64,000 nucleotides of DNA from contig MNCI01020931.1 of NCBI GenBank assembly GCA_015680685.1, positions 822,662 through 886,661 of the forward strand, in the 5' to 3' direction. Positions 1 through 10,500 of the stretch are shown in pieces (position 1 is the first letter of the stretch; each line of letters starts with the position of its first letter). The notes under the pieces were generated by a model. That model was not told where the DNA came from and ran no database searches. It was given only the letters and a program-made list of their open reading frames with translations. Both the position numbers and the translations under genes were made by a program. Source of the DNA: Gnetum montanum (Eukaryota; Streptophyta; Gnetopsida; Gnetales; Gnetaceae).

Positions 1-420
1 TATTTGGGTCTTTATATGTAATAAAATCTTACTTTTAATTTCATAACATGAGGAAGTCCAATGAGTTGTGATGGGATGGCCCTTTTCTCCTATTGTAAAT
101 GATCTACCCATGGAAGATTTTGAAAGTAAACAATTAAAATTATATAGACTAAAGTCTAAATGTTGAATTAGGTATGTGGATGACATTGAATGTACTGAAT
201 AACGTGGGAATGATGAATTAGAAAAATATGTTATACATTTAAATAATACAACTTTCAATTTACCATTGAAACAAAGCAGAACACCCTACTTTTTTAGATG
301 TTAATATAGCAAAGATCATGCACAAGAACAATTTTTCAAGGGTTTAATTTCTTTTTCTTTTAAAGAGATAAATTTTAATAATCTTGCAAGGTGAAATTTT
401 ATTTTCTATTTCCTTTTGTA
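1..420 (+). pseudogene. Penelope-like element reverse transcriptase fragment (copy 1)
   Basis: The plus strand translates, with stops and frameshifts, into the palm region of a Penelope-like reverse transcriptase. From 71 it reads MGWPFSPIVNDLPMEDFE, matching the family pattern MGSPxSPIxAxxxMExFE. From about 167 it reads RYVDD, the catalytic motif. From 291, in another frame, it reads FLDVNIAK, matching the PFLDV block found downstream of YVDD in this family. The 5' part lies outside the window and no GIY-YIG endonuclease is recognisable downstream. In-frame stops (before RYVDD and after ECTE) make it dead. Such elements are common in animals and, as far as I know, in plants mainly reported from conifers. 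A diverged LINE is less likely because LINEs lack the FLDV block. Confidence 0.75.
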
Positions 421-1343
421 TAGAATAGAAAATTAAGCTTTTTTTTTCAATTTATTTAATCAATGTGTGATATTTTGAATAGTTCTTCAACCAAGTAATA
501 AGAATATTAAAACTAAGATAGAGCATGGGTTGTTGGCCAATTAGTTAGCTCACAGTATTATGCACTAAAAGATACTAGTACTAACACCCTATGCTAACTT
601 GGGGGTGTTGTTTCAAGTAATAATAAATTTTTTAAAATAAGAAAATAAGAAAATAATAGTGTCCAAACAATGGTAGAAATAAGCAATAACCTAATAGCCT
701 AAACAAAAATAATATTAATAATGTACAAAGTGCTAATAACAACTTGTAAAGAAATTAGTGTACCAACAACATGCTAATAGAAGCAAATAATGATAAATTC
801 TACTTTATTGGCCATACATCTTAAACAAGAAGTTTCATTTTATTAATAAAAATACATGGTAATTAAGGGGGCGGGGAGGGGAAGGTGAGGCGGGGGGATT
901 GTAAGAGCATAAAAAATGAATAGTAATATTAAAAAGAAATTAGAGTACATCAAACCATAGAAGAAGAAGTCTAAAGAAAAAGCCCAATGGTTTTGGTGAT
1001 GTCTTTTCACATTTCCATCCTTACAACCAATCTTGAAAAAAAAATTTCCTCTAGGGTAGAAAAAGGATGAGGCTTTGCTTTTATTTAGAAACACCTTCAC
1101 GGGTTTTCACTTGATACTAATGCATTTCTTGTAAAGAGAAGGAGAAAACTCACTCTAAAGATAAAAAAAATACATCAATTAGAAATAAAGAACAATAGCA
1201 ATAAAAATTGAAAACTTCCCATCCTTGAGCCTCTAAAAGAAAAAGAAAGTAATACTATAAAAAATAAATTAATTGTTCAACTTTCATTGGGAACATTTTT
1301 GCCTGAAGTTGTAGCTAAAAAGCAACATGTTTGAGAATCTTTG
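421..1343. other. Unrecognised AT-rich sequence, duplicated at 49,340-50,270
   Basis: No coding similarity is recognised on either strand. The segment matches 49,340-50,270 with small indels, including a G-rich run at 867-897 reduced to six G's in the other copy. Short open frames here are not conserved between the copies, which argues against a gene. Confidence 0.6.
867..897 (+). other. G-run cluster, potential G-quadruplex
   Basis: Four runs of four to six G's lie within 31 bases, with loops of 1, 1 and about 11 bases, inside otherwise very AT-rich sequence. The duplicate at about 49,820 keeps only one G6 run, so the cluster differs between copies. Confidence 0.55.
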
Positions 1344-1517
1344 TTGACATTTTACTATCTGTGATGCATTTTATCTTGTAGCTAAATATTCACAAGAAAC
1401 AAGATAAAAAGTAGTACAGAAGCATGTATAAGATGATCATGGGCCAACAGCCTTGAGTGGCGATTTGCATTAGCAGTGACATTCACATTAGTGCTGGTTG
1501 ACAATTAGGTCGCAACC

Positions 1518-2303
1518 TGATGAGTGGCGAGGTACCCCTACACTCAACCATATGAATATGAGTGTTACATGCGCGATCCAGTAGAACTCCGCAGACGAAC
1601 TAGTTATGGCATCTAGCTAGTTAGCCTTAGGTTATAGTTCATTGTCTTCCCACTTGGACTAGTATTAGCTTTGTCACATATGGTTTAGTCCAGAGTGAGG
1701 TGTATGATGTGTTTCTAATGCTACTCCTGAAGGCAATGGAAGATAATATTAACTAAGCTAAGAGGGAAAGAGTGAGAAGGAATGTGATGAGGATCCATTC
1801 CTTGATTATCCATACACATCTTGGACTTCGTGCATGACTACCATTGGGATTACCAAGCACAGATCCTAGGTACGCTACTGGGTTACCAAGTAGTCACACT
1901 TAAATGCTTGTAATCAAGTCGTACTTATTCCGTGTTTAATAGGAGTTTAGTGTAAGAAGGCATTAACTAAGAAAGTAGTAAATAACAATTAATTAAATGA
2001 TTAAACTAAGTGAATGTTGAAATGATGAAGTAATCTTGATCTTTATTTCCGATCATGTATGTGTCCAAGTATGTCACACTCGAATAAAGGTTCCGTACAA
2101 TTACAATCACCACACTGGGAGGAAAAGAGTTGAGAGAAAAATAGAAACTAAAACTTAACTCTAGAACTTACTACCCCTTGACTCCTCTATCTACCTCTTA
2201 TTTATAGATGAGGAGATAGGTTGCGATATCACATATGTGAAATCACGGCTGGGCTGTAATATCATATATCTGATATCATGGTCGCCCAAATGACGACTCA
2301 TCA
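1518..2303 (-). mobile_element. Solo LTR of the E family, inserted only in copy 1
   Basis: The segment starts TGATGAGTGG and ends GACTCATCA, so the ends are inverted repeats typical of this LTR family (compare 36,445-36,454 and 63,830). Read on the minus strand, a TATAAATA box followed by AGAGG lies close to its 5' end (about 2,200-2,210), as in the LTRs of element E. Copy 2 lacks it: sequence matching both flanks is contiguous near 52,310. Flanking bases CAACC and TAGCC are compatible with a mutated 5-bp target duplication. No internal domain is attached, so LTR-LTR recombination is the likely origin. Confidence 0.85.
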
Positions 2304-3510
2304 TAGCCTATATGCTGGTTGGTGGCAAACACATAATGCACATGCTAGTGTAGGAATGCTAGGTGTCTTCTTGTACACAGGCCTACAATGCCTACAACAA
2401 CATATGCAAGGTAGTGTGTGGCATAGGTTAGCATGTGCCTCTATTAGGCTCATGTAACCATTATGTGGCCCACATTACATTGGGTGTTGATAGCTATTGT
2501 TACATGGACAAAGGCCTCTAGTTTATGTCTCTCTTCTATTATATTACAAAAGTAATGGAAATATTCTTTTCAGTTACGTTCTAACTAGGATTTGATCATG
2601 CGTAGATTTGGGTGGATGTGGAGGAGGCAGAGAAAGATGAGGGGCCAAACCAATCTTTATAAATCCCCTAGCTGGATATAACACAAGGTGGGGTGTTCCA
2701 AGGCTAGACACAGAGGGGAAATCCTAGTGTTCCTTCTCATTTCCTTACCTATTTGGTGGCACTCCTGAAGGTAATTTGATGTGGAACAATAAGCAGATTT
2801 GATAATCAGAGGTTACAGACTTGTTAAAGAAGGTGTGCTTCTTGCAAGCATGGATAGACAATGCTGCACAAGGAGTTGTTCTATTTGGTGCTTATTTTTG
2901 AGCTAAGTCTTTACTTATCCTACTATTTTTAAAATTTTTGTAACTCAAATTTGATCTCTATTTTGTGGTTTAAACACAAAGCCTATGTTTGTTCAAAACT
3001 CTGGTTAATCTTTATTCAAGTTTACAAATGTTTCATGCTTTTTATTTTATGTTTCATTAATGCACAAGTCTCCTTGTTGAAATTTTGAAACTATTAAACT
3101 ATAGTTGTTTCTCTACCAAGTTATTTTGAAACTATTATTTACCTATTAAAGTTATTTAATTTACCTACACTATTAAACGTTACATTTTACAAAAACACCA
3201 CATTGCCCTTCAAGTTGAGACTATTCTCAAGTTTTTGTACCCATATAAGAAGCATCCTAAGCAATAGTCTCTTGAAATAAGTTTTGTAGGTATTGATGCA
3301 TCCAAAATTTATGCATCAACAACCTTTTTGGTGCTAGAAGGAGAGCCTATCTTGTTTCTTATGCCTAGTTCTATTTTTGTTGACATTTATGTTTGGAAGA
3401 GGTCCAGTGTTTTGAGATACTTTGAGTGTTTTTGATACTTGGGAATGTAATAGAAGCATTGGAGTTGGAAAACGATAGTGAATTTGGACTCATTCAACAC
3501 TAAAAAAACC
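2304..3510 (+). pseudogene. Decayed 3' internal end of LTR element H (copy 1)
   Basis: This precedes a polypurine tract and LTR in the plus orientation, so it should be the 3' part of a retrotransposon interior. Only weak coding traces appear just before the tract. The segment matches 52,310-53,502. The left limit of H and any 5' LTR were not found. The assignment rests on position rather than on protein similarity. Confidence 0.45.
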
Positions 3511-3520
3511 TAAGGGGGGT
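3511..3520 (+). other. Polypurine tract of element H
   Basis: The sequence TAAGGGGGGT lies five bases upstream of the LTR start TGTCATGTCCC. This is the expected place for the plus-strand primer. The same tract occurs at 53,502-53,511 in copy 2. Confidence 0.7.
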
Positions 3521-3524
3521 ATAT

Positions 3525-4101
3525 TGTCATGTCCCAATTCATAAATGATGTTGTTGCATAATGAAGATGATGTCTCTTCATAATAAGTGATTATTGTTAT
3601 CATAACAAGACCCAAAAGGGAAGTTGTAATTGAGACTTGAAAAGGTGCATTGTAATAATGAATGTGTTTTATGAGGTAACCTTTGTGGGTTTAACTTAAG
3701 GCATCTATACCCAGGCTTAGAGGTTGTGCCAACATGGAGTGGTATAGCTGGTATAGGCAAGTCACGAGAGAGCCAAGTGAAGTGAGATAGGAAGTGAACT
3801 GGCCATCCCTTCTGGCCAATTGTAAGCCTAACTTTGGTGGTAGTTCTGGATTTCCTCTAAGGGGATAGATGCTAAAGGAAGAAAACCCCAAGGAACACTC
3901 TAAGAGCATGATCCAGATACTCTATTTTATATCAATGAAGCATTCGTTTCTTTCTCTTTCTATACCTCTTCTATTATTTCCTTTATGCATAATGTTGAAT
4001 GTTACATATATTTGACATTTGGTATATTCTCTTCTTATGCATAATGTCTAATATAACATATATTTGACATTTGGCATGATATTTGAGAATGAGATATCAC
4101 A
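3525..4101 (+). mobile_element. 3' LTR of element H (copy 1), 577 bp
   Basis: The LTR starts TGTCATGTCCC directly after a polypurine tract and ends ATATCACA where reverse-transcriptase coding sequence of the opposite strand begins. The start resembles LTRs of Tekay/Del-type chromoviruses, and TATCAATGAAGC near 3,940 resembles their R-U5 region; both comparisons are from memory. Copy 2 has an LTR of identical length at 53,516-54,092. It abuts the truncated RT of C in both copies, so the junction predates the duplication. No partner LTR is visible. Confidence 0.7.
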
Positions 4102-5090
4102 TCCTTTTTAAAAAGATGATGATATCATCCAAATAAACCACAATGAACTCACCTACTAAACCTTTAAAGGCTAAATCCATTACTCTTTTAAATGTAGCTT
4201 CAACATTTAACAATCCAAATGGCATTCTTTGGTAAGTGAAAGTTCCCCACTTGGTGATAAATGTTGTTTTATATCTATCACCTTTATCTACCAAAATTTG
4301 AGTATATCCTAAAAACCATCTAGGAAAGAATATATTTGAAAACTTGAGACTTTGATCAACATTTCATCAATTCTAGTAAGCAAGTATTTATCTTTTTCAA
4401 AGGCTTTATTCAAATTTCTAAAATATACACAAAGTCTAATATCACCATTCTTTTTCCTTAGTAGTGCAAGATTAGCAAGCCATGTTGAATATTAGATTGG
4501 ATATATGATTTGAGGTTGCAATAACTTCTTGATCTTGGCTTCCATGGCTAGTTCAAACGATGGATTGAATTTTCTTTACTTTTATTTAACTATATTACAA
4601 TTGTTTACCAAACCAATTTCATGGGTCATCACATCTAGTTTAAAATCTTTAAGATCATCATAAGACTAACCAAAATTTTTCAAATTATTTTTTAGAAGTA
4701 ATAATACATTTTACTAGAAGACTGAATCCTTTTCCTTTGTGATATTTAACATCTTTAGTATCTTAGTAGATGCAAGATTCATTGCTTCATAAGTTTGATC
4801 ATGTAAATTCTATATATATTTCCTAATAAGCAGATTTTTACTAAACTTATGTTTGTAATCAATCACTTTTTTGGGAATGGAATTTGCCTTGGACCTTGAT
4901 GTTATTTCATGTATGATTTGACTTTCAAATTCCTTCTTATTTCTCAAGAATTGAAACAATTGATCATCATCTTTGAATACCTGTAAATGCTTTATGTTAT
5001 TTAGTATTGATGGCTAATGTTCATTCTCAATTGCTCCCCTTTGTACCTTTCTATCCTTTTTGCATCTAATGTTAAAGCTACCTTTGGTAA
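4102..5090 (-). pseudogene. Element C: end of extra RNase H, linker and N-terminal RT (minus strand)
   Basis: Read from 5,090 downward, the frame gives the tail of the extra RNase H, a linker (RNKKEFESQI, SIPKKVIDYKHKF) nearly matching that of element B, then RT. At 4,294-4,097 the RT reads TFITKWGTFTYQRMPFG and ends at VVYLDDIII, the catalytic motif. Coding stops there, at the LTR of H, so the RT thumb, native RNase H and integrase are missing. Several stops and frameshifts are present. C is broken at its other end by element B; the rest of its RNase H resumes at 18,436. The family is Ty3/gypsy, Tat-like. Confidence 0.85.
5086..5090 (+). repeat. Target-site duplication of element B, left copy
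   Basis: GGTAA precedes the element and AGTAA (18,436-18,440) follows it. The uninterrupted site in copy 2 reads GGTAAATCATCC at 55,069, with a single GGTAA. This shows that GGTAA was duplicated on insertion and that the right copy later changed G to A. Confidence 0.92.
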
Positions 5091-7012
5091 TGTTGGCACA
5101 TTTGGCCATTTCATGGAACAGGTTGGCAAGATTAAATTGATTAAGAGTTTTTGGAAAAGTGGCAAAAATTTTAGTTTGAGAGGAAAAGAATAAGTTAACA
5201 ACAAAATTCTTTTCCATTCCTATAGTAAGCTTATAAATCTCTGAGCATTGCATTTCAGAGGGCAGCAATATAGATATATAAATATATTATGATACACTAG
5301 GCTTTACGGATGAATATTCTGATAATCTCAATGCTTGCTTTCCATAACCAAAGTCTAGTGTTATTATGAAGGAAGTTCAATTTATCATTTATATGATATA
5401 AATCTGTACCAGATCAAAGAGCATCTCGAGTCAAATTGGTGTTGTATACATTTCATTTTGGGAAAGCGTAGCTCCAAAGCAACACCAATTCAATAGTCTG
5501 GTGCAGGGTGAAGTTATTTCTTTTGTAAATCGTTTGAAATTTCGTGGCTAGCATTTTTTGTTCATGAAAGCTCTGAAGCTAAACAAGCTTGTGAATTTAT
5601 TGCACTATTTTCTCCAAAAAATTGGTAGCCAAAGACCATCACAAGCACTCAGGGCTAGTGCTAGTGCTATGGAGGCAGCTGTAAATTGGAGGACTTAGGG
5701 TTATTGTCTTGCCTGCCTGCACAAATTATTGCAGATAGATCCAAATTTATTCCTCTGCTCTGTGTTTTTCCATGTCTTTTGTCTGCGTTTGGTTGATTTT
5801 GCTTGTTGCTACAAAGCTAGAGTTCTTGAGGGTTAGGGAGTGGCCACAAAGAGTCTGTAAATGACCTATGCAGCCGATGATTTGGGGGTTGTTTGAGTTT
5901 GTGTATGGAAATGCGCAGTCTCAAGTGGGTAGAGGCCTCAGCCCCTCCTCAGCAATAGTAATCATCTTCTTCAATTACGGCCTACTCGAGTAGGGTGACT
6001 TCTGTGGTGTGGAGCCACTCACCTGGGCCTTGGATCCGCATGTAGGGAAGGTTTTATTTGCACCAGTGATGAATGTGGAAGACCTGCTTCATCCCGGTAG
6101 CCTCGCAACATCGTTGCAAGCACCGACGCCACCACGTAGAATCACCATCGCGAAAATGACGTGCTTGTCTCAGAACTTTGAGAGACATGCTTGAAATTAG
6201 CAGACAGATGCGTGGTGTAGATAGCAGAGTTCAAAATCCTCTACGAGACCAGTAACCACCAGAAAATCCCACATTATTGATATGTTCTTGTTTACCACTT
6301 TCTTGGATATTTCTGGGACGCATAATTTAAACAACGTAATGAAATCCAAGAACACGTATATGTATAAAAAAGGTGAGCCAGAAACTAAATGTACGTGTAC
6401 GCGAAGTAATGGATGATTTTGGTGAAATGCTGGAATTATGAAAGTAACATCAACACGTTACTTCAGTTAAAACAAACCAGAGCCGATGCCACTGCTGATG
6501 CCTGCTGTTTCGATCGTGCTATTAGAAGAAATGGAGATGACATTGTTCTAGATGTCAAATACAGCTGTCACCACTTGTTGTGCTATTTAAAATAATACAA
6601 GAAATTCAAGGAAGAATAACATAGAGAAATTAAATTAAAATTAATCAATTAAGACATACATAGTGTTAAAGATACTTTGACAATATTGCATTCCAAAAGA
6701 GAAAAGAAATTTTTGGGATATTTTTGGATATTTGTGCAACTAAAAGGGTCATTTAGTTAGTATCAATTTTATTCCTAAAATTTCATGATAATTATAGCTA
6801 AATTACTTTCATGAGAATTACTAGGTCTTAATGACATTTAGTAATTAAAATCCTAAATAAAATAATTAAAATAAATTGGGGATCTTGGATTTATTTTAAA
6901 AATAAATAAATAAATTATTATAGGCTATTGCTTATAAAAGCAATATTTGTAATATTTACACATGCCAATGTTAGCATGATTTTCTCCAAAACTTTATGTA
7001 TAAGTTACAACT

Positions 7013-7110
7013 TCCTAACTTGTTGGGCAAGTAATTTCCTAACTTGTTGGGCAAGTAATATCTCCTAACTTGTTGGGCAAGTAATATCTCCTAACTTGTT
7101 GGGCAAGTTA
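7013..7110 (+). repeat. Tandem repeat in U3 of element B
   Basis: Four copies of CCTAACTTGTTGGGCAAGT separated by short AAT/ATCT spacers lie 65-165 bp upstream of the TATA box. They recur at 17,055-17,151 in the 3' LTR with one base change. Position suggests an upstream enhancer-like array; this is inference. Confidence 0.85.
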
Positions 7111-7176
7111 TAACTTCCTTACTTGGGAGAGAAGTTAGCTAAGATATTTTAAAATATGTAATTACCTTTTGAACCC

Positions 7177-7185
7177 TATAAAAAG
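7177..7185 (+). promoter_or_regulatory. LTR promoter TATA box of element B (5' LTR)
   Basis: TATAAAAAG follows CCC and is identical in the 3' LTR at 17,218-17,226. A purine-rich leader (AAGAAGAGGAGGG) starts about 20 bases downstream, near the expected transcription start. The related element D has CATAAAAAGGAC at the equivalent place on the minus strand (58,264-58,273). Confidence 0.7.
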
Positions 7186-8371
7186 GCTTCAGGGATAAGA
7201 AGAGGAGGGACTCATCACACACTTGGGATCTCACTTTGGATTATTGGAAGATTTGTAAACAAGACGTTGTGAAAAATTTCTTGTAAGATGACTTGCTAAA
7301 GATATCACTTTTCAGCCTCTTTGTCATAGTCCTGTGAGTCATGTTTATTTTTTTTATTTTGTTTAAATTGTTTAGCTAGTGGTTTACATTGTATCATGCT
7401 TGGCAAGTAACTTTGGGATTTTTAGATTGCTCTTATTGTTCTTGTTGCATAATAGAAGATTTCTACTAAAATTTTGCCATAGAAGCACTTGTGTTTGAAA
7501 GCCTTAAGAGAATTTTAGTAGTGAATTTGATTATTTTGCAATGTATAAGAATTGCTATTGGGATTATTGTAAGAGAGCCTCTGCTTGTAGTCAAGCCGTT
7601 GAACAATTCAATAGTCAAGAGGGTTCAGAGAATCTTTGGTATTTTGATGGGACCAGAATATCTTTCTTTTATCTTTAAAGTGAATCTCCATGGTATTTAA
7701 ATAAAAAATTGTCAAGTCTTTTGAAGGTTCTGTTGAATGCAATTGTTGACATCCATTATCTAGTCAAAATGGAGTCTCATACATGATAGTTTACGTAGTA
7801 ATTTTTTGGTAGCATAGTAGGATTGTCTTGAAAAAATTGCTTATTTGAGCCTTGGAAGTTTGAAAAATTCATAGTTATTAAATTTGGGATAACTTTATTG
7901 CAAAGTGTTTACTCATATCATTTTACCTTGTTTAAACATTTGAGGTCTTAACACAAATCTGCTTTCTTTTCTGTCTATTTCCATCAAATCTTGCTATCTC
8001 TTTCTCTGGGGAAAATTAGAAGTAGATTCGCGGAGTTGTGCTCAAATGTTTTTACAAAATTTTATTTGTTACAAGTAGGTATTATAAGGACCACGTAGAC
8101 TAGGCAATTGAACAAAATAGGAACCCTTAACAACTCACAGTACTTGGCAAAGTTGGCTGAATCTCTTTACGATAAGTCATTTATAGTTTACACACAACAT
8201 AATCATTTCATTTTTCACAACCATACACCGCAACAACACACACACATACTCACATTAACTACTGAGTCTATGTGAAGGTATCTAGGCCTTGGTGTTGCCA
8301 GAAGACCAGCAAGCACCTAAATCCTTTTCAAGGACACTCGTTGGCGGTTACGTCCCAAACGGTCGTCAACA

Positions 8372-8495
8372 GTACTTTTGGGGCTAAAAGGAGGGCTGAA
8401 AATTTAGCCTCTAAGTTCATAAGCCTTATAATTTAGCACATTAACCATTCTTAACTACTATAAAGGCTTAAGAAATTCGATACTATTTTCAGTTC
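8372..8495 (+). other. Leader between 5' LTR and gag of element B
   Basis: This stretch separates the LTR end from the gag ATG. I could not match a primer-binding site to a known tRNA. The best candidate is TGGGGCTAAAAGGAGG at 8,379, seven bases after the LTR end, but the tRNA it would pair with is not clear to me. Confidence 0.4.
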
Positions 8496-9740
8496 ATGAT
8501 CAAGAAGATTGATAGATTGAAAAATTTAAAAGTTTCAAAAGATATTCTTGATTATAAGACTGATTCTTCATTAGAAGAAGAATAAAAGAAATTTTTTGAA
8601 TTGGGAACAAGTAGTGGAGTGAAAAATAGAAGATCAAGAAGATCACCTATTATATCTGGTTTATCGATTCATAAGAGAAGATCTAGAAAGTCTAAAAGTT
8701 CAATTATCCAAAGAAATAGGATGGTAAATCCTTGGCAAAGAGTTACACCATTAGAATTTCAAAATTACAATGATATTCCTTAGGTAGTTTACAAATATTT
8801 TCCCAAGCCTTTCATTCCTAGAAAATATTATTTAGTTGAAAAATATATCCACATGTTTGAGTTAGCTTTAGCTCATGTAAATATTCAACATCAAGATCAA
8901 GCTTGTAGGTTGTTTGTATCAAATTTAAAGGATATGGCTCAGATTTGGTATTCAAACTTACTAAGTAATAGTATTACAAGTTGGGATGACATGAAGAATC
9001 TTTTATTAGCCTAGTTTGGTAATTAATTAGATCAACAACAACTATACTGTGGGCTGATACAAGCTAAGCAAGGAGTTAAAGAGTCAATTAGAGATTTTAA
9101 CATCAAGTTTCAAAGAAATTGTTGACTCTTTCAGAGACAATATAGACCATCAGAAGAAATGCTTAAAGAAACTTATCTTAAGGTTGTCAACCCTAACATT
9201 TCAATTTTTTTAAGGAGAACTCCAAACTTAACTACACTAAATGACTACTTTAGTGAAGCTATACAGTTAGAAAAAAAATTGAACTTGAATCCTAAAGAAA
9301 ATATTGCAATTCAAAAAAGAGAAGAAAGAGTTATGATTCCTATTCAAGATTTTTCTCAATTTAAATCTTTACCAGGTCCATCTCATGTTAAGAAAGAGCA
9401 AGAACATGAAATAGTAGAATTTGGAAAAGGACAATTAATGAGAGATATGTCTAACAAAATAGTGAAGCTTGAAAAAGCTTTGACAAGAGTTAATATCAAG
9501 GAAGAAAGAAAAAGTAGAAAGCGTTAAGACACTAAGTTAGCAGAAGATGAGGATGAAAGTGACCTTATTATGTCCAAATTTCTTGATATTGAATCTGATA
9601 ATGAGTTATCTAGTGTTCATTATGCAAGTAAATCTTCTAGCAATGGATCTAGCGATACTTCTTCTCTATCAAATTCTGAAGAAGATATGTCTTCAGATGA
9701 AGAATGCAATAACAATGAGGAAAATGGATATAGTCTCTGA
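8496..9740 (+). pseudogene. Element B gag
   Basis: One reading frame runs from ATG 8,496 through the protease, broken by stops near 8,583, 8,781, 9,012, 9,024, 9,123, 9,525 and 9,738. The N-terminus is basic (RRSRRSPII, KRRSRKSKSS). The capsid-like part reads FELALAHVNIQHQDQ, WYSNLLSNSITSWDDMK and RDFNIKFQ, matching the retrotransposon gag pattern (AxxWYxxL...SWxxL...F). A Lys/Glu-rich, coiled-coil-like stretch follows (DMSNKIVKLEKAL) and then a Ser/acidic region around 9,600-9,740. No CCHC zinc knuckle was seen. The same protein is encoded on the minus strand at 57,370-56,041 (D) and 20,810-19,401 (C). Confidence 0.85.
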
Positions 9741-10478
9741 TCAAAAGAAAGATTAACTACTTCTAGATCCCTAAATGTTATTACTGATCCATCTACTAAG
9801 AGAAAAGCTTTTGAGCCAAATAAAAGAGATAAGAATAAAGGTAAAGACAATCAAGTGGAGAAAAGCACTCCAAATCAGTCTTTTAAGAAATGGATAAAGA
9901 GACCAAGATTTATTGGTGATGGAGAGTATGATTTGATTGAAGACCTTAAACATGTCAAGGCCAATATTAGCTTTTGTCAGTTGCTTCAAATAGAAGATCA
10001 ACAAAGAAAGGCTTTAGAGTTCATTAAAGCTAAAAGGAGAGTTAGAGAATCAGAATTAAGTTATGTGTCTAATAATGATGAGAAATTAAAGAGCTTTTAT
10101 GATAAGGAAGCTCCTCCTTTCCTTTTGACAATGAAATTAAAGGATAAATACTTACACAATTGTTTGACTGATTCTAAAGCTACGTCTACTATAATGCCAT
10201 TGTCTATATGTAAGAAACTCAGTTTGATTCTTGAAAAATCAAATAGAAAGATTGATCAAGTGGATAAAAGTAGAGTGAAGATTGTGGGTCAATTACCAAA
10301 TGTTCTATTGGAAATTGCTTCTGAACCCCACGTCAGAAGTAAAGTAACTATTTAAGTGGCAGATATACCAGATTTGCATAGTCTCTTATTGAGTAGAAGT
10401 TGGAGCAAGAATTTCTCAGGTTATATATCAACAGATTATTCTCACATGTGGATACCTTGGAAAGAAGAACCAAATCAA
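9741..10478 (+). pseudogene. Element B retroviral-type aspartic protease region
   Basis: The frame continues from gag with a basic linker and IGDGEYDLIEDLKHVKANIS, then the protease core from about 10,110: PPFLLTMKLKDKYLHNCL, then TDSKATSTIMPLSI. The last is the active-site segment DSGAT with Gly replaced by Lys. The flap-to-C-terminal part reads VDKSRVKIVGQLPNVLLEI and LLSRSWSKNF. A stop lies at 10,353. In C and D the same segment reads ILGATSTI, so those copies lost the Asp-Ser instead. The common ancestor was probably a normal DSGAT protease. Confidence 0.85.
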
Positions 10479-10500
10479 ATATATATATATATATATATAG
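10479..10500 (+). repeat. (TA)n microsatellite causing a frameshift
   Basis: A TA run of about 10 units sits where the related element D has only ATATATATAT followed by GTAG. Upstream coding is in the frame of 8,496 and downstream coding (ITSNG, about 10,523) is in another. The expansion, with one extra T nearby, accounts for the shift. Confidence 0.85.

Larger units (their letters stand above)
5091..8371 (+). mobile_element. 5' LTR of element B, 3,281 bp
   Basis: Starts TGTTGGCACATTTGG and ends GTCGTCAACA, aligning with 15,132-18,435. A TATA box at 7,177 divides it into about 2.1 kb of U3 and about 1.2 kb of R-U5. U3 contains a less AT-rich stretch (about 5,820-6,560) and a tandem repeat (7,013-7,110). 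Divergence from the 3' LTR is uneven: about 10% in 6,250-6,600, under 1% in 6,600-7,480 and about 7% in 7,490-7,960, by eye. Short open frames inside (for example 6,009-6,194) have a partial counterpart at 16,050 but show no family similarity, so I do not call genes. Confidence 0.93.

Noticed and set aside
480-620. Possible tRNA-derived SINE around GCATGGGTTGTTGGCCAATTA
   Set aside because: Only a loose A-box-like stretch is present; there is no convincing B-box, tail or target duplication.
6009-6194. Open frame of 61 codons starting MEPLTW, with a counterpart at 16,050
   Set aside because: Both lie at the same place in the two LTRs of element B, so the pairing follows from LTR identity. There is no family similarity, and the frames differ by several substitutions without codon bias.
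7013-7110. Regularly spaced repeats that might suggest a CRISPR array
   Set aside because: Spacers are only a few bases and nearly identical, the location is an LTR, and the host is a plant.
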